DNA from: Frigoribacterium faeni
Lineage (GTDB): Bacteria > Actinomycetota > Actinomycetes > Actinomycetales > Microbacteriaceae
DNA length: 64,000 nt
NCBI RefSeq assembly: GCF_011761235.1
Contig: NZ_JAAOYW010000002.1
Span: 186,001-250,000 of the forward strand
Direction: 5' to 3'
Under the pieces are notes generated by a model. The model worked only from the letters and a program-made list of their open reading frames with translations, was not told the DNA's origin and ran no database searches. Shown one piece after another: positions 42,139 through 50,254 of the stretch (position 1 is the stretch's first letter; each line of letters begins with the position of its first letter). Both the position numbers and the translations under genes were made by a program.

Positions 42139-43184
42139 CCACCTTCCGCAGTCGCGCGCCCCTCCGCCTCGGCCTCGGCGGCGGCGGCACGGACGTGTCG
42201 CCCTACAGCGAGACGCACGGCGGGCGCATCCTCAACGCGACGATCGACCGCTTCGCGTACGCGTCGGTCGAGCCCGGCGCCGCCGGCGACGACGTGCTGT
42301 TCGACTCGCCCGACCGCCAGTGCACGGGCCGTGCAGCCCCCGGCGACGTCCGGTCGCTGGCCGACGACTTCGCCCTGCACGTCGCCGTCTACGAACGGGT
42401 CATGACCGACCTCAACGGCGGCGAGCGCGTGCCCCTCCGCCTGTCGACCCAGGTCGACGCGCCCCCCGGCTCGGGCCTGGGCTCCTCCTCCGCGCTCGTC
42501 GTCGCCATGACCCAGGCCCTCGGCGACGTGGTCGGCGCCTCGCTCGACCCCTACGCGCTCGCGCGGCTGGCCTGGCAGGTCGAGCGGGAGGACCTCGGCC
42601 TCGCCGGCGGCTGGCAGGACCACTTCGCCGCGACCTTCGGCGGCTTCAACTACATGGAGACGACCGACGGCGGCCGCGTGGTCGTCAACCCGCTGCGGGT
42701 GCGACGCGAGGTCCGCTCCGAGCTCGAGGCGTCGATGCTGCTCTACTTCGGCGGGGTCTCGCGCGACTCCGCCGCGGTGATCGCCGAGCAGCAGGGCGCC
42801 GTGACGAGGGGCGACGAGGAGGCGCTGGACGCGACCCACGCGATCCGTCGCGAGTCGCTGCTGATGAAGGAGCACCTCCTCACCGGCGACGTCCCCGCGT
42901 TCGCCGAGTGCATCCGGCAGGGCTGGTCGGCCAAGAAGAAGCTCGCCCGCAGCATCACCAACCCGGCGATCGAGCACGCGCACGAGGTCGCGTCCCGCAG
43001 CGGCATGATCGCGGGCAAGATGTCGGGCGCCGGCGGCGGCGGGTTCATGATGCTGTTCGTCGACCCGCTGCGCCGGCTCGAGGTCGCCCGCGCCCTCGAG
43101 GACGTCTGCGGGGGCACCGTGGCGACCTGCCACTTCACCGACCACGGCGTGGAGTCGTGGCGCGCTCCGGGGCGAGCGGCCTGA
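42135..43184 (+). CDS. hddA: D-glycero-alpha-D-manno-heptose-7-phosphate kinase (GHMP family)
   Basis: 349 residues. GHMP kinase: N-terminal [19 protein letters not shown] (sugar-binding start seen in HddA and FKP-type kinases), the ATP loop [15 protein letters not shown] (about residues 112-126) and the C-terminal [16 protein letters not shown]. Phosphorylates heptose 7-phosphate at C1 to the alpha-1,7-bisphosphate, the branch leading to GDP-heptose in Gram-positive S-layer and Gram-negative capsule pathways (established for Aneurinibacillus and Campylobacter-type systems). Overlaps gmhB (ATGA) and abuts the nucleotidyltransferase (TGATG). Confidence 0.9.
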   Translation: MTTFRSRAPLRLGLGGGGTDVSPYSETHGGRILNATIDRFAYASVEPGAAGDDVLFDSPDRQCTGRAAPGDVRSLADDFALHVAVYERVMTDLNGGERVPLRLSTQVDAPPGSGLGSSSALVVAMTQALGDVVGASLDPYALARLAWQVEREDLGLAGGWQDHFAATFGGFNYMETTDGGRVVVNPLRVRREVRSELEASMLLYFGGVSRDSAAVIAEQQGAVTRGDEEALDATHAIRRESLLMKEHLLTGDVPAFAECIRQGWSAKKKLARSITNPAIEHAHEVASRSGMIAGKMSGAGGGGFMMLFVDPLRRLEVARALEDVCGGTVATCHFTDHGVESWRAPGRAA

Positions 43185-43876
43185 TGCAGCTCGTCGTGCT
43201 CGCCGGCGGCCTCGGCACGCGCCTGGCCGGAGTGCTGCCCGACGGCGTGCCCAAGCCCATGGCCGAGGTCGCGGGGCGCCCCTTCCTCGACCACCTGCTC
43301 GACGCCGCGCTGCGCCGGGGCGTCGACGACGTCGTCCTGCTCACCGGCCATCGTGCCGAGGTCGTCGAGCGCCACGTCGGCCACGAGCACCGGGGCGTGC
43401 GCGTCCGGCACAGCGTCGAGACGACCCCCCTCGGGACGGGAGGGGCGCTGCGACGCGCGCAGCACCTCCTCGACGAGCGGTTCGTGCTCGCCAACGGCGA
43501 CACGTGGGCCGACGTCGACCTCACGGCGCTGGTCGCCCGTCTCGACGACGCGCCCCTGGCCCTGGGCCTCACCCGCGTCGACGACGCCGGGCGGTTCGGG
43601 CGCGTCGAGGTCGACGGCGACGTCGTCACGGCCCTGGTCGAGAAGGGCGCCCCGGGGCCGGCGCTGATCAACGCGGGCGTCTACGCCTGTCGGCGCGAGC
43701 TGCTCGACGAGCTGCCCGCCGAGGGGCGCTCGTCGTTCGAGGTCGACCTGCTGCAGCCGCTGCTGCCCCGCCTGCGCCCGCGCTGGGTGCCGACCGGGCC
43801 GGACTTCTTCGACATCGGCGTGCCCGACGACCTCCGCGCCGCCGACGCCTTCTTCCGCCGCCTGTCGGCCCCCTGA
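43184..43876 (+). CDS. hddC: Heptose-1-phosphate nucleotidyltransferase
   Basis: 230 residues. Rossmann-like nucleotidyltransferase with LAGGLGTRLAGVLPDGVPKPMAEVAGRPF (NTP and metal binding), ETTPLGTGGALRRA, FVLANGDTWADVD and the C-terminal FFDIGVPDDLRAADAFF. By context it activates heptose 1-phosphate, most likely with GTP as HddC does; the base specificity is inference, since HddC, RfbA-like and other NTP-transferases share these motifs. Shares one base with the kinase stop. Followed by a 105-base gap before the second glycosyltransferase. Confidence 0.85.
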   Translation: MQLVVLAGGLGTRLAGVLPDGVPKPMAEVAGRPFLDHLLDAALRRGVDDVVLLTGHRAEVVERHVGHEHRGVRVRHSVETTPLGTGGALRRAQHLLDERFVLANGDTWADVDLTALVARLDDAPLALGLTRVDDAGRFGRVEVDGDVVTALVEKGAPGPALINAGVYACRRELLDELPAEGRSSFEVDLLQPLLPRLRPRWVPTGPDFFDIGVPDDLRAADAFFRRLSAP

Positions 43877-43981
43877 CGGCCCGACCCGACGCCCCGCCCG
43901 CGCGCCCACCCGCCGACCCGACCGCGCGTCGACCCGCCGAGACACCGACCCGCCGAACCCCCAGACCCCCGAACGGACCCC

Positions 43982-44953
43982 GTGGCCACGCTGCTCTACT
44001 CAGACCCCATCCCCACCGTGCAGGCCCGCTACCGCCGCGAGCTCGCCGAGACGCTCGCGGGCGTCGGCACCACCGCCTCCCTCGCGCACTGGTCGCGCCC
44101 GGTCGAGGGCATGCCGGGCGCTCTCGGCACGGTCCGCATGGGCCTGAACTGCCTCTGGAACACCGTCCGGGCCCGGCTCGCCCGGCAGCCGCTGCTGCAG
44201 CTCTGGCCGAGCCTCGGCCTGCTCGAGGCGCGGGGCTGGGCCTCCCGCCGTCACGCCCGCTGGGTGCTGTTCCACGACCCGTCGCCCCTGCGGCGGCAGC
44301 ACGGCTTCTCGGACCGTTCCCGCCGGTGGGCGCGGCGGGCGCCCGCGGCCACGCGACCGACGCTGCTCGTGCAGAGCCGAGCCGCCCTGGACGTGGTGCG
44401 CGAGGCGCTGCCCGCCCACCCGGCGGTGCTGACGATGCACCCGATCCTCGACGAGCAGCGCCTCGTCGCGAAGACGCCCCGCCCCTCCGTCGTCGTCGCC
44501 GGGCAGTTCAAGCCGGCCCGCGACCTCGACCTGCTCGCCGACCTGGGGCCCCGGCTCCGCCGCGCCGGCTGGACGACGACCGTCGTCGGCAGGGGCTGGC
44601 CGCCCGTCGAGGGCTGGGACGTCGACGACCGCTTCGTCTCCGAGGACGAGCTCGACGACCTGCTCGGCTCCGCCTGGGCGCTGCTGCTGCCCTACCGCGA
44701 GTACTTCCAGTCGGGCGTGGCCGTGCGGGCGCTCGAGAACGGCACGCCCACCGTGGGCGAGGCCACGCCGTTCCTCGCCGACCTGCTGCCCGGGCACGAG
44801 GCGTTGCGGGTGCCGGTCGGCGCCGGCGCCGAGGCGTACGTCGCCGCCCTGTCGCACGTCACCGACGACCCGGCCCCGATGCAGGCGGCGTTCCGCGACT
44901 ACCGCGACCGTGCGCGCCGGTCGTGGGGCACCGTCGTCGCGGACGCGCGCTGA
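43982..44953 (+). CDS. Glycosyltransferase, last gene of the heptose operon
   Basis: 323 residues from GTG 43982. GT-B-like: N-terminal TLLYSDPIPTVQARYRREL, central FHDPSPLRRQHGF, C-terminal VVVAGQFKPARDLDLLADLGPRL, LLPYREYFQSGVAVRALENGTPTVG, a donor-binding pattern seen in GT4-like enzymes. No signal peptide or membrane helix. Candidate heptosyltransferase or elongating transferase for the same glycan (inference from operon). No convincing Shine-Dalgarno; the 105-base upstream gap is C-rich with repeated GACCCGCCGA words and no terminator is obvious, so read-through from hddC is likely. Confidence 0.82.
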   Translation: MATLLYSDPIPTVQARYRRELAETLAGVGTTASLAHWSRPVEGMPGALGTVRMGLNCLWNTVRARLARQPLLQLWPSLGLLEARGWASRRHARWVLFHDPSPLRRQHGFSDRSRRWARRAPAATRPTLLVQSRAALDVVREALPAHPAVLTMHPILDEQRLVAKTPRPSVVVAGQFKPARDLDLLADLGPRLRRAGWTTTVVGRGWPPVEGWDVDDRFVSEDELDDLLGSAWALLLPYREYFQSGVAVRALENGTPTVGEATPFLADLLPGHEALRVPVGAGAEAYVAALSHVTDDPAPMQAAFRDYRDRARRSWGTVVADAR

Positions 44954-44965
44954 CGAGCCGGGGCC

Positions 44966-45208
44966 TCAGCCCCAGTGCGGAGGCACGTCGGCACGCAGCT
45001 GCCGGTCGTTCTCCCCCGACGAGTGCCGAGGAGGCTCGGGTGCGGGAGCAGGATCGCTGCCGGGCACCGGGTCGGTCGAGACCCGCCGCCCGCCGCGTCG
45101 CCGCACCACGAGGGGCGCCGAGGCGACCGTCTCGACGACCGGCCCTGCGGGGTCGGGCCGACCCGCGCCTCCGGCGGGGACGTCGCCGGTGCGGTCGGAG
45201 GGCGCCAC
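44966..45208 (-). CDS. Small proline-rich hypothetical protein
   Basis: 80 residues from GTG 45208. Arg/Pro-rich middle (VVRRRGGRRVSTDPVPG) and a more conserved-looking C-terminus GENDRQLRADVPPHWG. It starts five bases after the stop of the large helicase-like gene, so it is probably co-transcribed and perhaps functionally linked. Third-position G/C bias supports coding. No recognised family. One near-copy of the 14-mer (GACCCGCGCCTCCG) lies inside. Confidence 0.6.
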   Translation of the reverse strand: MAPSDRTGDVPAGGAGRPDPAGPVVETVASAPLVVRRRGGRRVSTDPVPGSDPAPAPEPPRHSSGENDRQLRADVPPHWG

Positions 45209-45213
45209 GGGGC

Positions 45214-48200
45214 TCAGAGCCGGTTCACGTGCTGGCTGGCGGACAGCGTCGGGACCTCTTGCGTGCGCGACCCGTCGATGCCGAGCACCTCGGCCACGCG
45301 GGCCGCGACGGCGTCCGGGTCGGTGAAGAGCTGGAACGCGTGCACCCGCACGTAGTGCCAGCCGAGGCGGCGCAGCGTCTCGGGCCGGGCGCGCAGCGAC
45401 TCGCGCAGGCTGGTCCGCGACAGGGTCGTGTCGGTCTCGATCGTGACGCAGACGCCGTCGTGGGCGGCCACGAGCCCGAGCTTGCCGCGGTGGCCGAGGG
45501 CGACCGGGATGCCCTTCGCCTCGAGGCGCCGGGCGAGGTCGACCAGCATCGGGTCGGAGTCGTCGGGCACGTGCTCGGCCGTCGTGCGCGCCTGGACCTC
45601 GGTGAGGATCTCGGACAGCGCCACGGTGCCGTGGCCCATGCGGCCGCCGTCGATGTCGGCGGGCTGGAAGCAGGTGACGATGATCATCGAGCGACGGGCA
45701 CGGGTCATCGCGACGGCGAGCAGGCGCTCCCCGCCGGGCTGGCCGAGGGGGCCGAAGTCGCTGAGCACCCGCCCGTGGGGCGTGCGGCCGTAGCCGATCG
45801 AGAACACGACGTGGTCGCGGCTCTGGGCGACGCTCTGCTCGAGGGTCGCGACCATGAACGGCTCGCCGCGGTCGCCGACGACGAACTCGGTGAGGTCCTT
45901 GTGGCCGGAGACGGCGGTGAGCACGGCCTGCTGCACGCGGACGGCGTGCTTCGCGCTGGCCGTGATGACCATGAGCGACTCGGCCGGGCGGGTGCGGGCG
46001 TGCTCGACGACGAGCGAGACCACGCGGTCGACCTCGGCGTCGACGCTCTCGACCGCCCCGGACTCAGGGTCGGGCACGGCCGTGCCGCCCGACACGTAGT
46101 CGAGCGCGATGCTGCCGTGGCCGAGGAAGCTGCCCGCCCAGGGCAGCGACTCGATGCGTCCGCCGTAGAACCGGCGGTTGACGAGCTCGGCGAGGTCCTC
46201 GCCGCCGGCGCGGTAGCTGCGGGTCAGCGAGAGCGTGGGCAGCAGCGTCGAGAGGCGCGCCAGGGCGCTGTCGGCGTGCAGGGCGTCCAGCTCGGCGTCG
46301 TCGTGCCGCGGGGGCTGCTTGCCCGGCGTCACGGCGATGTCGAACTCGGACGGGGTCTGCGTCACCGGGTCGCCGAAGGCCACCGTCTGCTTGCCGCGGC
46401 GGATGGCCCCGACGTTCTCGGCGATCGTCGTCGCGCCGGCGTCGACCAGCACGACGGTGTCGAAGGGCACCGTGTCGGCGATCGTGTGCACCTCGTACGG
46501 CGAGGCGAGCCAGACGGGCGCGACGGCACGGGACAGGTGCGGGGCCGCGTCGTGCAGCAGCCGGGCCGTGAGGTGCGGCTGGCGCAGCAGGGCCTTGAGC
46601 GCCGCCGCCTCCTCGGGCCAGTCGACGAGGCCGATCTTCCAGTTCTCGGCGAGCTGCCACCCGAGCAGCTGGGCGCTGCCGGCCGCGTGCGCCTCGTCGA
46701 CGAGGCGGAAGTCCGCCTCGAGCCGGTCGAGCATCGCGGTGTTCGCGCCGAGCAGGGCGCGGTCGGCCTCGAGCAGCGACTCGAGGGCGGAGCGCCACCA
46801 GGCCAGCTCGAGCTCGGCGGCGACCTGCTGCTCGGGCACGTGCCGGTTGGCGAGGTCGGTGATGAGCGGGGCGAGCTCGAGGTCGCGCAGGGTGGTCATG
46901 AGCTCGGTGCGCTCCTGCAGGTTCTGCAGCACGTCGCTCTCGGCGGCGAGGTCGCGCAGCCGGGGCTGCAGCTCGACGACGCCGATCTCGGTGAGGCTGT
47001 CGTCGCCGTGCAGGCCCAGGGGCGCGTCGAGGCGCTCGAGGTCTTGGCTGACCTGCTGGTGCAGCACGTGGGCGTCGGCGATGCCGGTGGGCACCTCGGG
47101 CGGCGTGCCCGCGACGACGTAGCGCTGCCACGCGATGCGCTGCTGCTGGATGCGCTGCAGCGCGCTGTGCAGGTCGGCGATGTGCACGCCGGGGCGCACG
47201 TACTCCTTCGCCAGCTTCTTGAGGCGACGCCGGTTGGCGCTCGACATGTCGGGCGCCTCGCGCTTCGGCGCCGTGGCCGCCACGAGCTCGGCGACCGAGC
47301 GGTCGAACACGACGGGCTGGAACTTGTCGAGCGTGTCGCGGATCTCGATGAGGAGGCGCAGGTAGACGCCCAGCTCGGCCACCGACTCGAAGGGGCGCAT
47401 CCGGGTGCTGCCGATCACCTCCTGGGCTCGTTCGAGCAGTCGCGGCAGGTCGCGGTGGTGCAGGTTCTTCGCGAGCTGGTGGGCGTCGCCCGCCCCGAAG
47501 GAGTCGGTGAAGCGCGCGCCGTACCAGGGCGAGTCGCCGGGGCCGTAGCGGAACTCGCCGAGGTTGGCGGCGTTGACCATCGTCTCGGCGACGCGGCGGC
47601 GGCCGTCGACCATGGCCTCGACGCTGCGGCGGCTCAGCCGCGCCGTGGTGGCCGGGGGCGCGGGCAGCAGCGCCAGGCGCGACAGCTCGGTGAGGCAGTC
47701 GAGCACCGAGACGCGCAGCACCTCGTCGCGCTTGCTCAGGGCGCCGCGGTAGTCGACGAGCACCTTGCGCAGGCGCACGAGGGCGTCGTCGACCTCGCCC
47801 ATCTGCGGGTGCGTGGCCTTCTCGTCGCGGCTGATCGCGCGGATGACGTCGCGGCGCAGGGTGGTCGGCGAGACGGCCATGCCGGGCAGGCCGACGTCGG
47901 TGAGGCGGGCCGTGATGCCCCGCAGGGAGGCGCGGCGCGCGCTGACGACGAGCACGCGCTTGTTCTGCGACACCAGTCGGCCGATGGCGTTGACGATCGT
48001 CTGCGTGCCGCCCGTGCCGGGCAGGGTCTTGACGACGACCGAGGCGCCCGACGCGATCTGCGCGACGACGTTCTCCTGCTCGGGGTCGGCGTCGAGCAGC
48101 AGCGTGTCGGTCTCGGGGCTGCGCTCGTCCTGCGGCGTCGCCGTGGTCGGGCGCCAGCCCTCCTGCACCTGGCGGATGGCCATCGCGTTGCCGGCGAGCG

Positions 48201-48981
48201 CGTCGAGCACGGGGTGGCCGAGCTCGCGGGCGTCGAGGGCCATCTCGGTCGACACCTCGGCGAAGGTGGACACGACGAGGCGGGGCTGGACGGTGAACCA
48301 GTCGAGGTGCGCCGTGAGGCCGCGCAGCCGGTCGATCACGGGGTTCGGCGTGAACGCGCCCTCGCGGCTCGCGAGCGCGACGAACGCCTCGGCGTCGAGC
48401 GAGATGTCGAACTGGTCGTGCAGCGCGTCGGCGAGCGCCGGGTTGAGGAAGGGCTCGCCGAGCAGCTTGACCTCGAAGTCGCGGCCGTGGCGGCGGATGG
48501 CGAGCGGGCGCAGCAGCACGGGGGCGCGGTGGTCGCGGCCGGCGAACGACCAGGCGGCGATGCCGATGGCCAGGTGCACGGCGTCGATGCCGCGCACGGT
48601 CGCCAGCTCGAGGCCCTTCGCGGCGATCTCGCCGGCGGCGACGCGGGCGGTGCGCAGGGCGAGGTCGTCGCGGATGAGGCTCGAGAGCAGGGTGGTCTTG
48701 CCCGTGATGAACTGCGCGAGACCGCCGGGGTGCGTCGTGCTGAGCTCGATGCGGGCGCGCTGCTCGTCGCCGAAGTGCAGCAGGGTGGAGGTGCCGCCGA
48801 CGACGCTCAGCTGGTCGCGCCAGCCGGTGCGCGACGGCTCGGCCACGTTGCCCACGGCGAGGCCGGGGTCGCCGAGGCTGACCGTCTCGGGCGAGGCCGC
48901 TCCCCCGGGCGCACCGGTCGGGGCGCCGACGGGAGGGACCCCGTCGCCGTCGTCGTCATGTTGTCTGTCGGCGCGCCACAC
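45214..48981 (-). CDS. SF1-helicase-like protein with degenerate ATPase motifs and C-terminal REase_MTES_1575-type nuclease domain
   Basis: 1255 residues. Domain order: N-terminal region with DUF4011-like character (about 50-290), split UvrD/Dna2-type helicase core (about 300-450 and 830-1120) separated by long coiled-coil (about 450-800), and a C-terminal PD-(D/E)xK-like domain (about 1145-1245; TSLRESLRARPETLRRLGWHYVRVHAFQLF is diagnostic of the Vsr-like REase_MTES_1575 family). Walker A reads LPGTGGTQT with Gly325 where Lys is required, and Walker B reads VLVDAGA with Ala848 in place of Glu. Motif III GDPVTQTPS and motif VI VAMTRARRS remain. Start GTG 48981 has TAAGGT exactly 6 bases upstream. 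Possibly a DNA-sensing or defence protein with lost motor activity; function unknown. Confidence 0.82.
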   Translation of the reverse strand: MWRADRQHDDDGDGVPPVGAPTGAPGGAASPETVSLGDPGLAVGNVAEPSRTGWRDQLSVVGGTSTLLHFGDEQRARIELSTTHPGGLAQFITGKTTLLSSLIRDDLALRTARVAAGEIAAKGLELATVRGIDAVHLAIGIAAWSFAGRDHRAPVLLRPLAIRRHGRDFEVKLLGEPFLNPALADALHDQFDISLDAEAFVALASREGAFTPNPVIDRLRGLTAHLDWFTVQPRLVVSTFAEVSTEMALDARELGHPVLDALAGNAMAIRQVQEGWRPTTATPQDERSPETDTLLLDADPEQENVVAQIASGASVVVKTLPGTGGTQTIVNAIGRLVSQNKRVLVVSARRASLRGITARLTDVGLPGMAVSPTTLRRDVIRAISRDEKATHPQMGEVDDALVRLRKVLVDYRGALSKRDEVLRVSVLDCLTELSRLALLPAPPATTARLSRRSVEAMVDGRRRVAETMVNAANLGEFRYGPGDSPWYGARFTDSFGAGDAHQLAKNLHHRDLPRLLERAQEVIGSTRMRPFESVAELGVYLRLLIEIRDTLDKFQPVVFDRSVAELVAATAPKREAPDMSSANRRRLKKLAKEYVRPGVHIADLHSALQRIQQQRIAWQRYVVAGTPPEVPTGIADAHVLHQQVSQDLERLDAPLGLHGDDSLTEIGVVELQPRLRDLAAESDVLQNLQERTELMTTLRDLELAPLITDLANRHVPEQQVAAELELAWWRSALESLLEADRALLGANTAMLDRLEADFRLVDEAHAAGSAQLLGWQLAENWKIGLVDWPEEAAALKALLRQPHLTARLLHDAAPHLSRAVAPVWLASPYEVHTIADTVPFDTVVLVDAGATTIAENVGAIRRGKQTVAFGDPVTQTPSEFDIAVTPGKQPPRHDDAELDALHADSALARLSTLLPTLSLTRSYRAGGEDLAELVNRRFYGGRIESLPWAGSFLGHGSIALDYVSGGTAVPDPESGAVESVDAEVDRVVSLVVEHARTRPAESLMVITASAKHAVRVQQAVLTAVSGHKDLTEFVVGDRGEPFMVATLEQSVAQSRDHVVFSIGYGRTPHGRVLSDFGPLGQPGGERLLAVAMTRARRSMIIVTCFQPADIDGGRMGHGTVALSEILTEVQARTTAEHVPDDSDPMLVDLARRLEAKGIPVALGHRGKLGLVAAHDGVCVTIETDTTLSRTSLRESLRARPETLRRLGWHYVRVHAFQLFTDPDAVAARVAEVLGIDGSRTQEVPTLSASQHVNRL

Positions 48982-48987
48982 ACGGCT

Positions 48988-48993
48988 ACCTTA
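48988..48993 (-). promoter_or_regulatory. -10 hexamer of the leaderless helicase-like gene
   Basis: On the minus strand TAAGGT is followed by AGCCGT and the GTG start at 48981, a 6-base gap. Confidence 0.55.
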
Positions 48994-49190
48994 AGCCGTC
49001 GCCCCCGTGATCCGCCTCAGGACGGACGGGGCGGCGGCGACTGCGGCGGCGCCTCCGGGACGGTCGGTGCGGGCCGCCCGACGGTGGCATGTGCGTGACG
49101 TGTCATCGGATGCGCCTGGCCGGTGCTGACGGATGCCGCCCGTCATGTACCGTCCCGTGCCGCGCGGCGTGCTGCGCGCCACGCGACGTC

Positions 49191-49237
49191 GACTCGCAGC
49201 GTGCGAGCACGTGTCGCAGCGTGCCCCGACGTGTCGC
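49191..49237 (+). repeat. 20-bp iterons upstream of the OrfA-like gene
   Basis: Two full units start at 49191 (GACTCGCAGCGTGCGAGCAC) and 49211 (GTGTCGCAGCGTGCCCCGAC), then a partial unit at 49231 (GTGTCGC). The period of 20 bp puts the words on nearly the same helix face. Confidence 0.7.
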
Positions 49238-49419
49238 GCGGCGGGCCCGCATGGTCGCGCGACGAGTGTCACGACCGTGATCACGTGACATCTGCGTGCA
49301 GATCGGCTGGTGCGACACGCGAGTGCAGTACGGTCGACGTCAACGGTGCTGTTGCGGCGGCGGTTGCGCGGTCGCACGGCGTCCGCGCCCCCGCCCCCCA
49401 CACGAACAGAGACCACGAC

Positions 49420-49851
49420 ATGCCCTTCGAGCAGAAGTACACCGACGAGACCCGCGAGAAGTCGCTCGCCCGCGTCCTCGAGCGCCGCGAGGCCGAGCCC
49501 GGCAACCGGGCCATCATCCGCGAGACCGCCGAGGAGTTCGAGGTCGGCGAGCAGTCGCTCCGCGGCTGGATCCGCGCCTGGGAGAAGGCGAACGCCCCGG
49601 CGGCGTCCGTCATCGCCGAGGAGGCGGCCGACACCGCCGAGGACGGCTCGCCCGTCCAGGCCGGTGCCGACCAGCAGGACGAGCCCGCCGCCTCCGCCGC
49701 GCCCCGCCGCGGCCGCCCGCCCGGCAGCGGCAACGGCAGCGGCAGCCAGGCGACCGCCGAGCGCGTCGCCGAGCTGGAGGCCGAGGTCGCCAAGCTGCGT
49801 CGCGACCGCGAGGCGCTCAAGGCCGCCATCGGCGTGCTCGTCGCCGACTGA
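49420..49851 (+). CDS. Solitary IS3 OrfA-like DNA-binding protein
   Basis: 143 residues. The N-terminal 50 residues look like the helix-turn-helix of IS3-family OrfA (YTDETREKSLARVLER ... TAEEFEVGEQSLRGWIRAWEKA); a Pro/Gly/Arg linker with an AT-hook-like RRGRPPG follows, then a leucine-zipper-type coil ERVAELEAEVAKLRRDREALKAAIGVLVAD, as at the OrfA C-terminus. There is no OrfB, frameshift window, terminal inverted repeat or target duplication around it, so it looks domesticated rather than part of a live element. Preceded by a 438-base regulatory region and followed by its own terminator. Confidence 0.75.
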   Translation: MPFEQKYTDETREKSLARVLERREAEPGNRAIIRETAEEFEVGEQSLRGWIRAWEKANAPAASVIAEEAADTAEDGSPVQAGADQQDEPAASAAPRRGRPPGSGNGSGSQATAERVAELEAEVAKLRRDREALKAAIGVLVAD

Positions 49852-49883
49852 CCCGACGACGGCACCGGGCACGGGGTCGCACC

Positions 49884-49917
49884 GGGCACGCGGGCAGCGG
49901 GGGCTGCCACCGTGCCC
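49884..49917 (+). terminator. terminator after the OrfA-like gene
   Basis: Nested stems GGGCAC...GTGCCC (49884-49889 / 49912-49917) and GGCAGC...GCTGCC inside. A second small hairpin (GGGCGC...GCGCCC) follows near 49940-49960. Confidence 0.6.
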
Positions 49918-50047
49918 GACGTGGCCCCGTGTCGCGTCCGGGCGCTTCGCCAGGCGCCCCGACGTGACACGCAGGAAACACGGGTCTGCCTAAGCTGACC
50001 CGACGCGGAGCGCGCAGACGCCGTTCCCCGCAGCCGAGGAGGACGCC

Positions 50048-50254
50048 ATGGCAGGCAAGTTCATCGTCACGCAGGACGAGTCGGGCGAGTACCGCTTCGT
50101 CCTGACCGCCGGGAGCGGCGAGGTCATCGTGACCTCGGAGGGCTACAAGCAGAAGGGCGCGGCCCTCAACGCGATCGACTCGGTGCGACGCACCGCCGTC
50201 GACGCGGTCACCGACGACCGGACGCCTGAGCCGACGCCCGCCTACACGGACTGA
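50048..50254 (+). CDS. DUF1508 (YegP/UPF0339) family protein
   Basis: 68 residues, single repeat of the YegP fold: GKFIVTQDESGEYRFVLTAGSGEVIVTSEGYKQKGAALNAIDSVRRTA. Function unknown; the family is small, stress-associated and widely conserved. A TAAGCT -10 (49990-49995) and GAGGAGGA before the ATG give a leadered transcript of about 45 bases. Its 3' end overlaps the convergent sulfurtransferase gene by 13 bases. Confidence 0.9.
   Translation: MAGKFIVTQDESGEYRFVLTAGSGEVIVTSEGYKQKGAALNAIDSVRRTAVDAVTDDRTPEPTPAYTD

Larger units (their letters stand above)
48982..49419. other. 438-base non-coding region with iterons and palindromes
   Basis: No supported gene. It carries 20-bp iterons (49191-49237), a perfect 10-bp palindrome CGTGATCACG (49276-49285) flanked by TGTCAC and GTGACA, and several CGTGTC/GACACG words. 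-10-like TACCGT (49149-49154 region) and TACGGT (49329-49334 region) are candidate promoters for the OrfA-like gene. Confidence 0.55.

Noticed and set aside
43504-49098. A 1864-codon plus-strand open frame
   Set aside because: It runs antisense through the helicase-like gene and through hddC and the glycosyltransferase; composition is Val/Arg/Gly/His without domains.
49191-49237. CRISPR array suggested by the tandem repeats
   Set aside because: Only two and a half 20-bp units with no spacers and no cas genes.
49420-49851. Intact IS3 insertion sequence
   Set aside because: Only an OrfA-like protein; no OrfB, terminal inverted repeats or target duplication could be found in the flanks.
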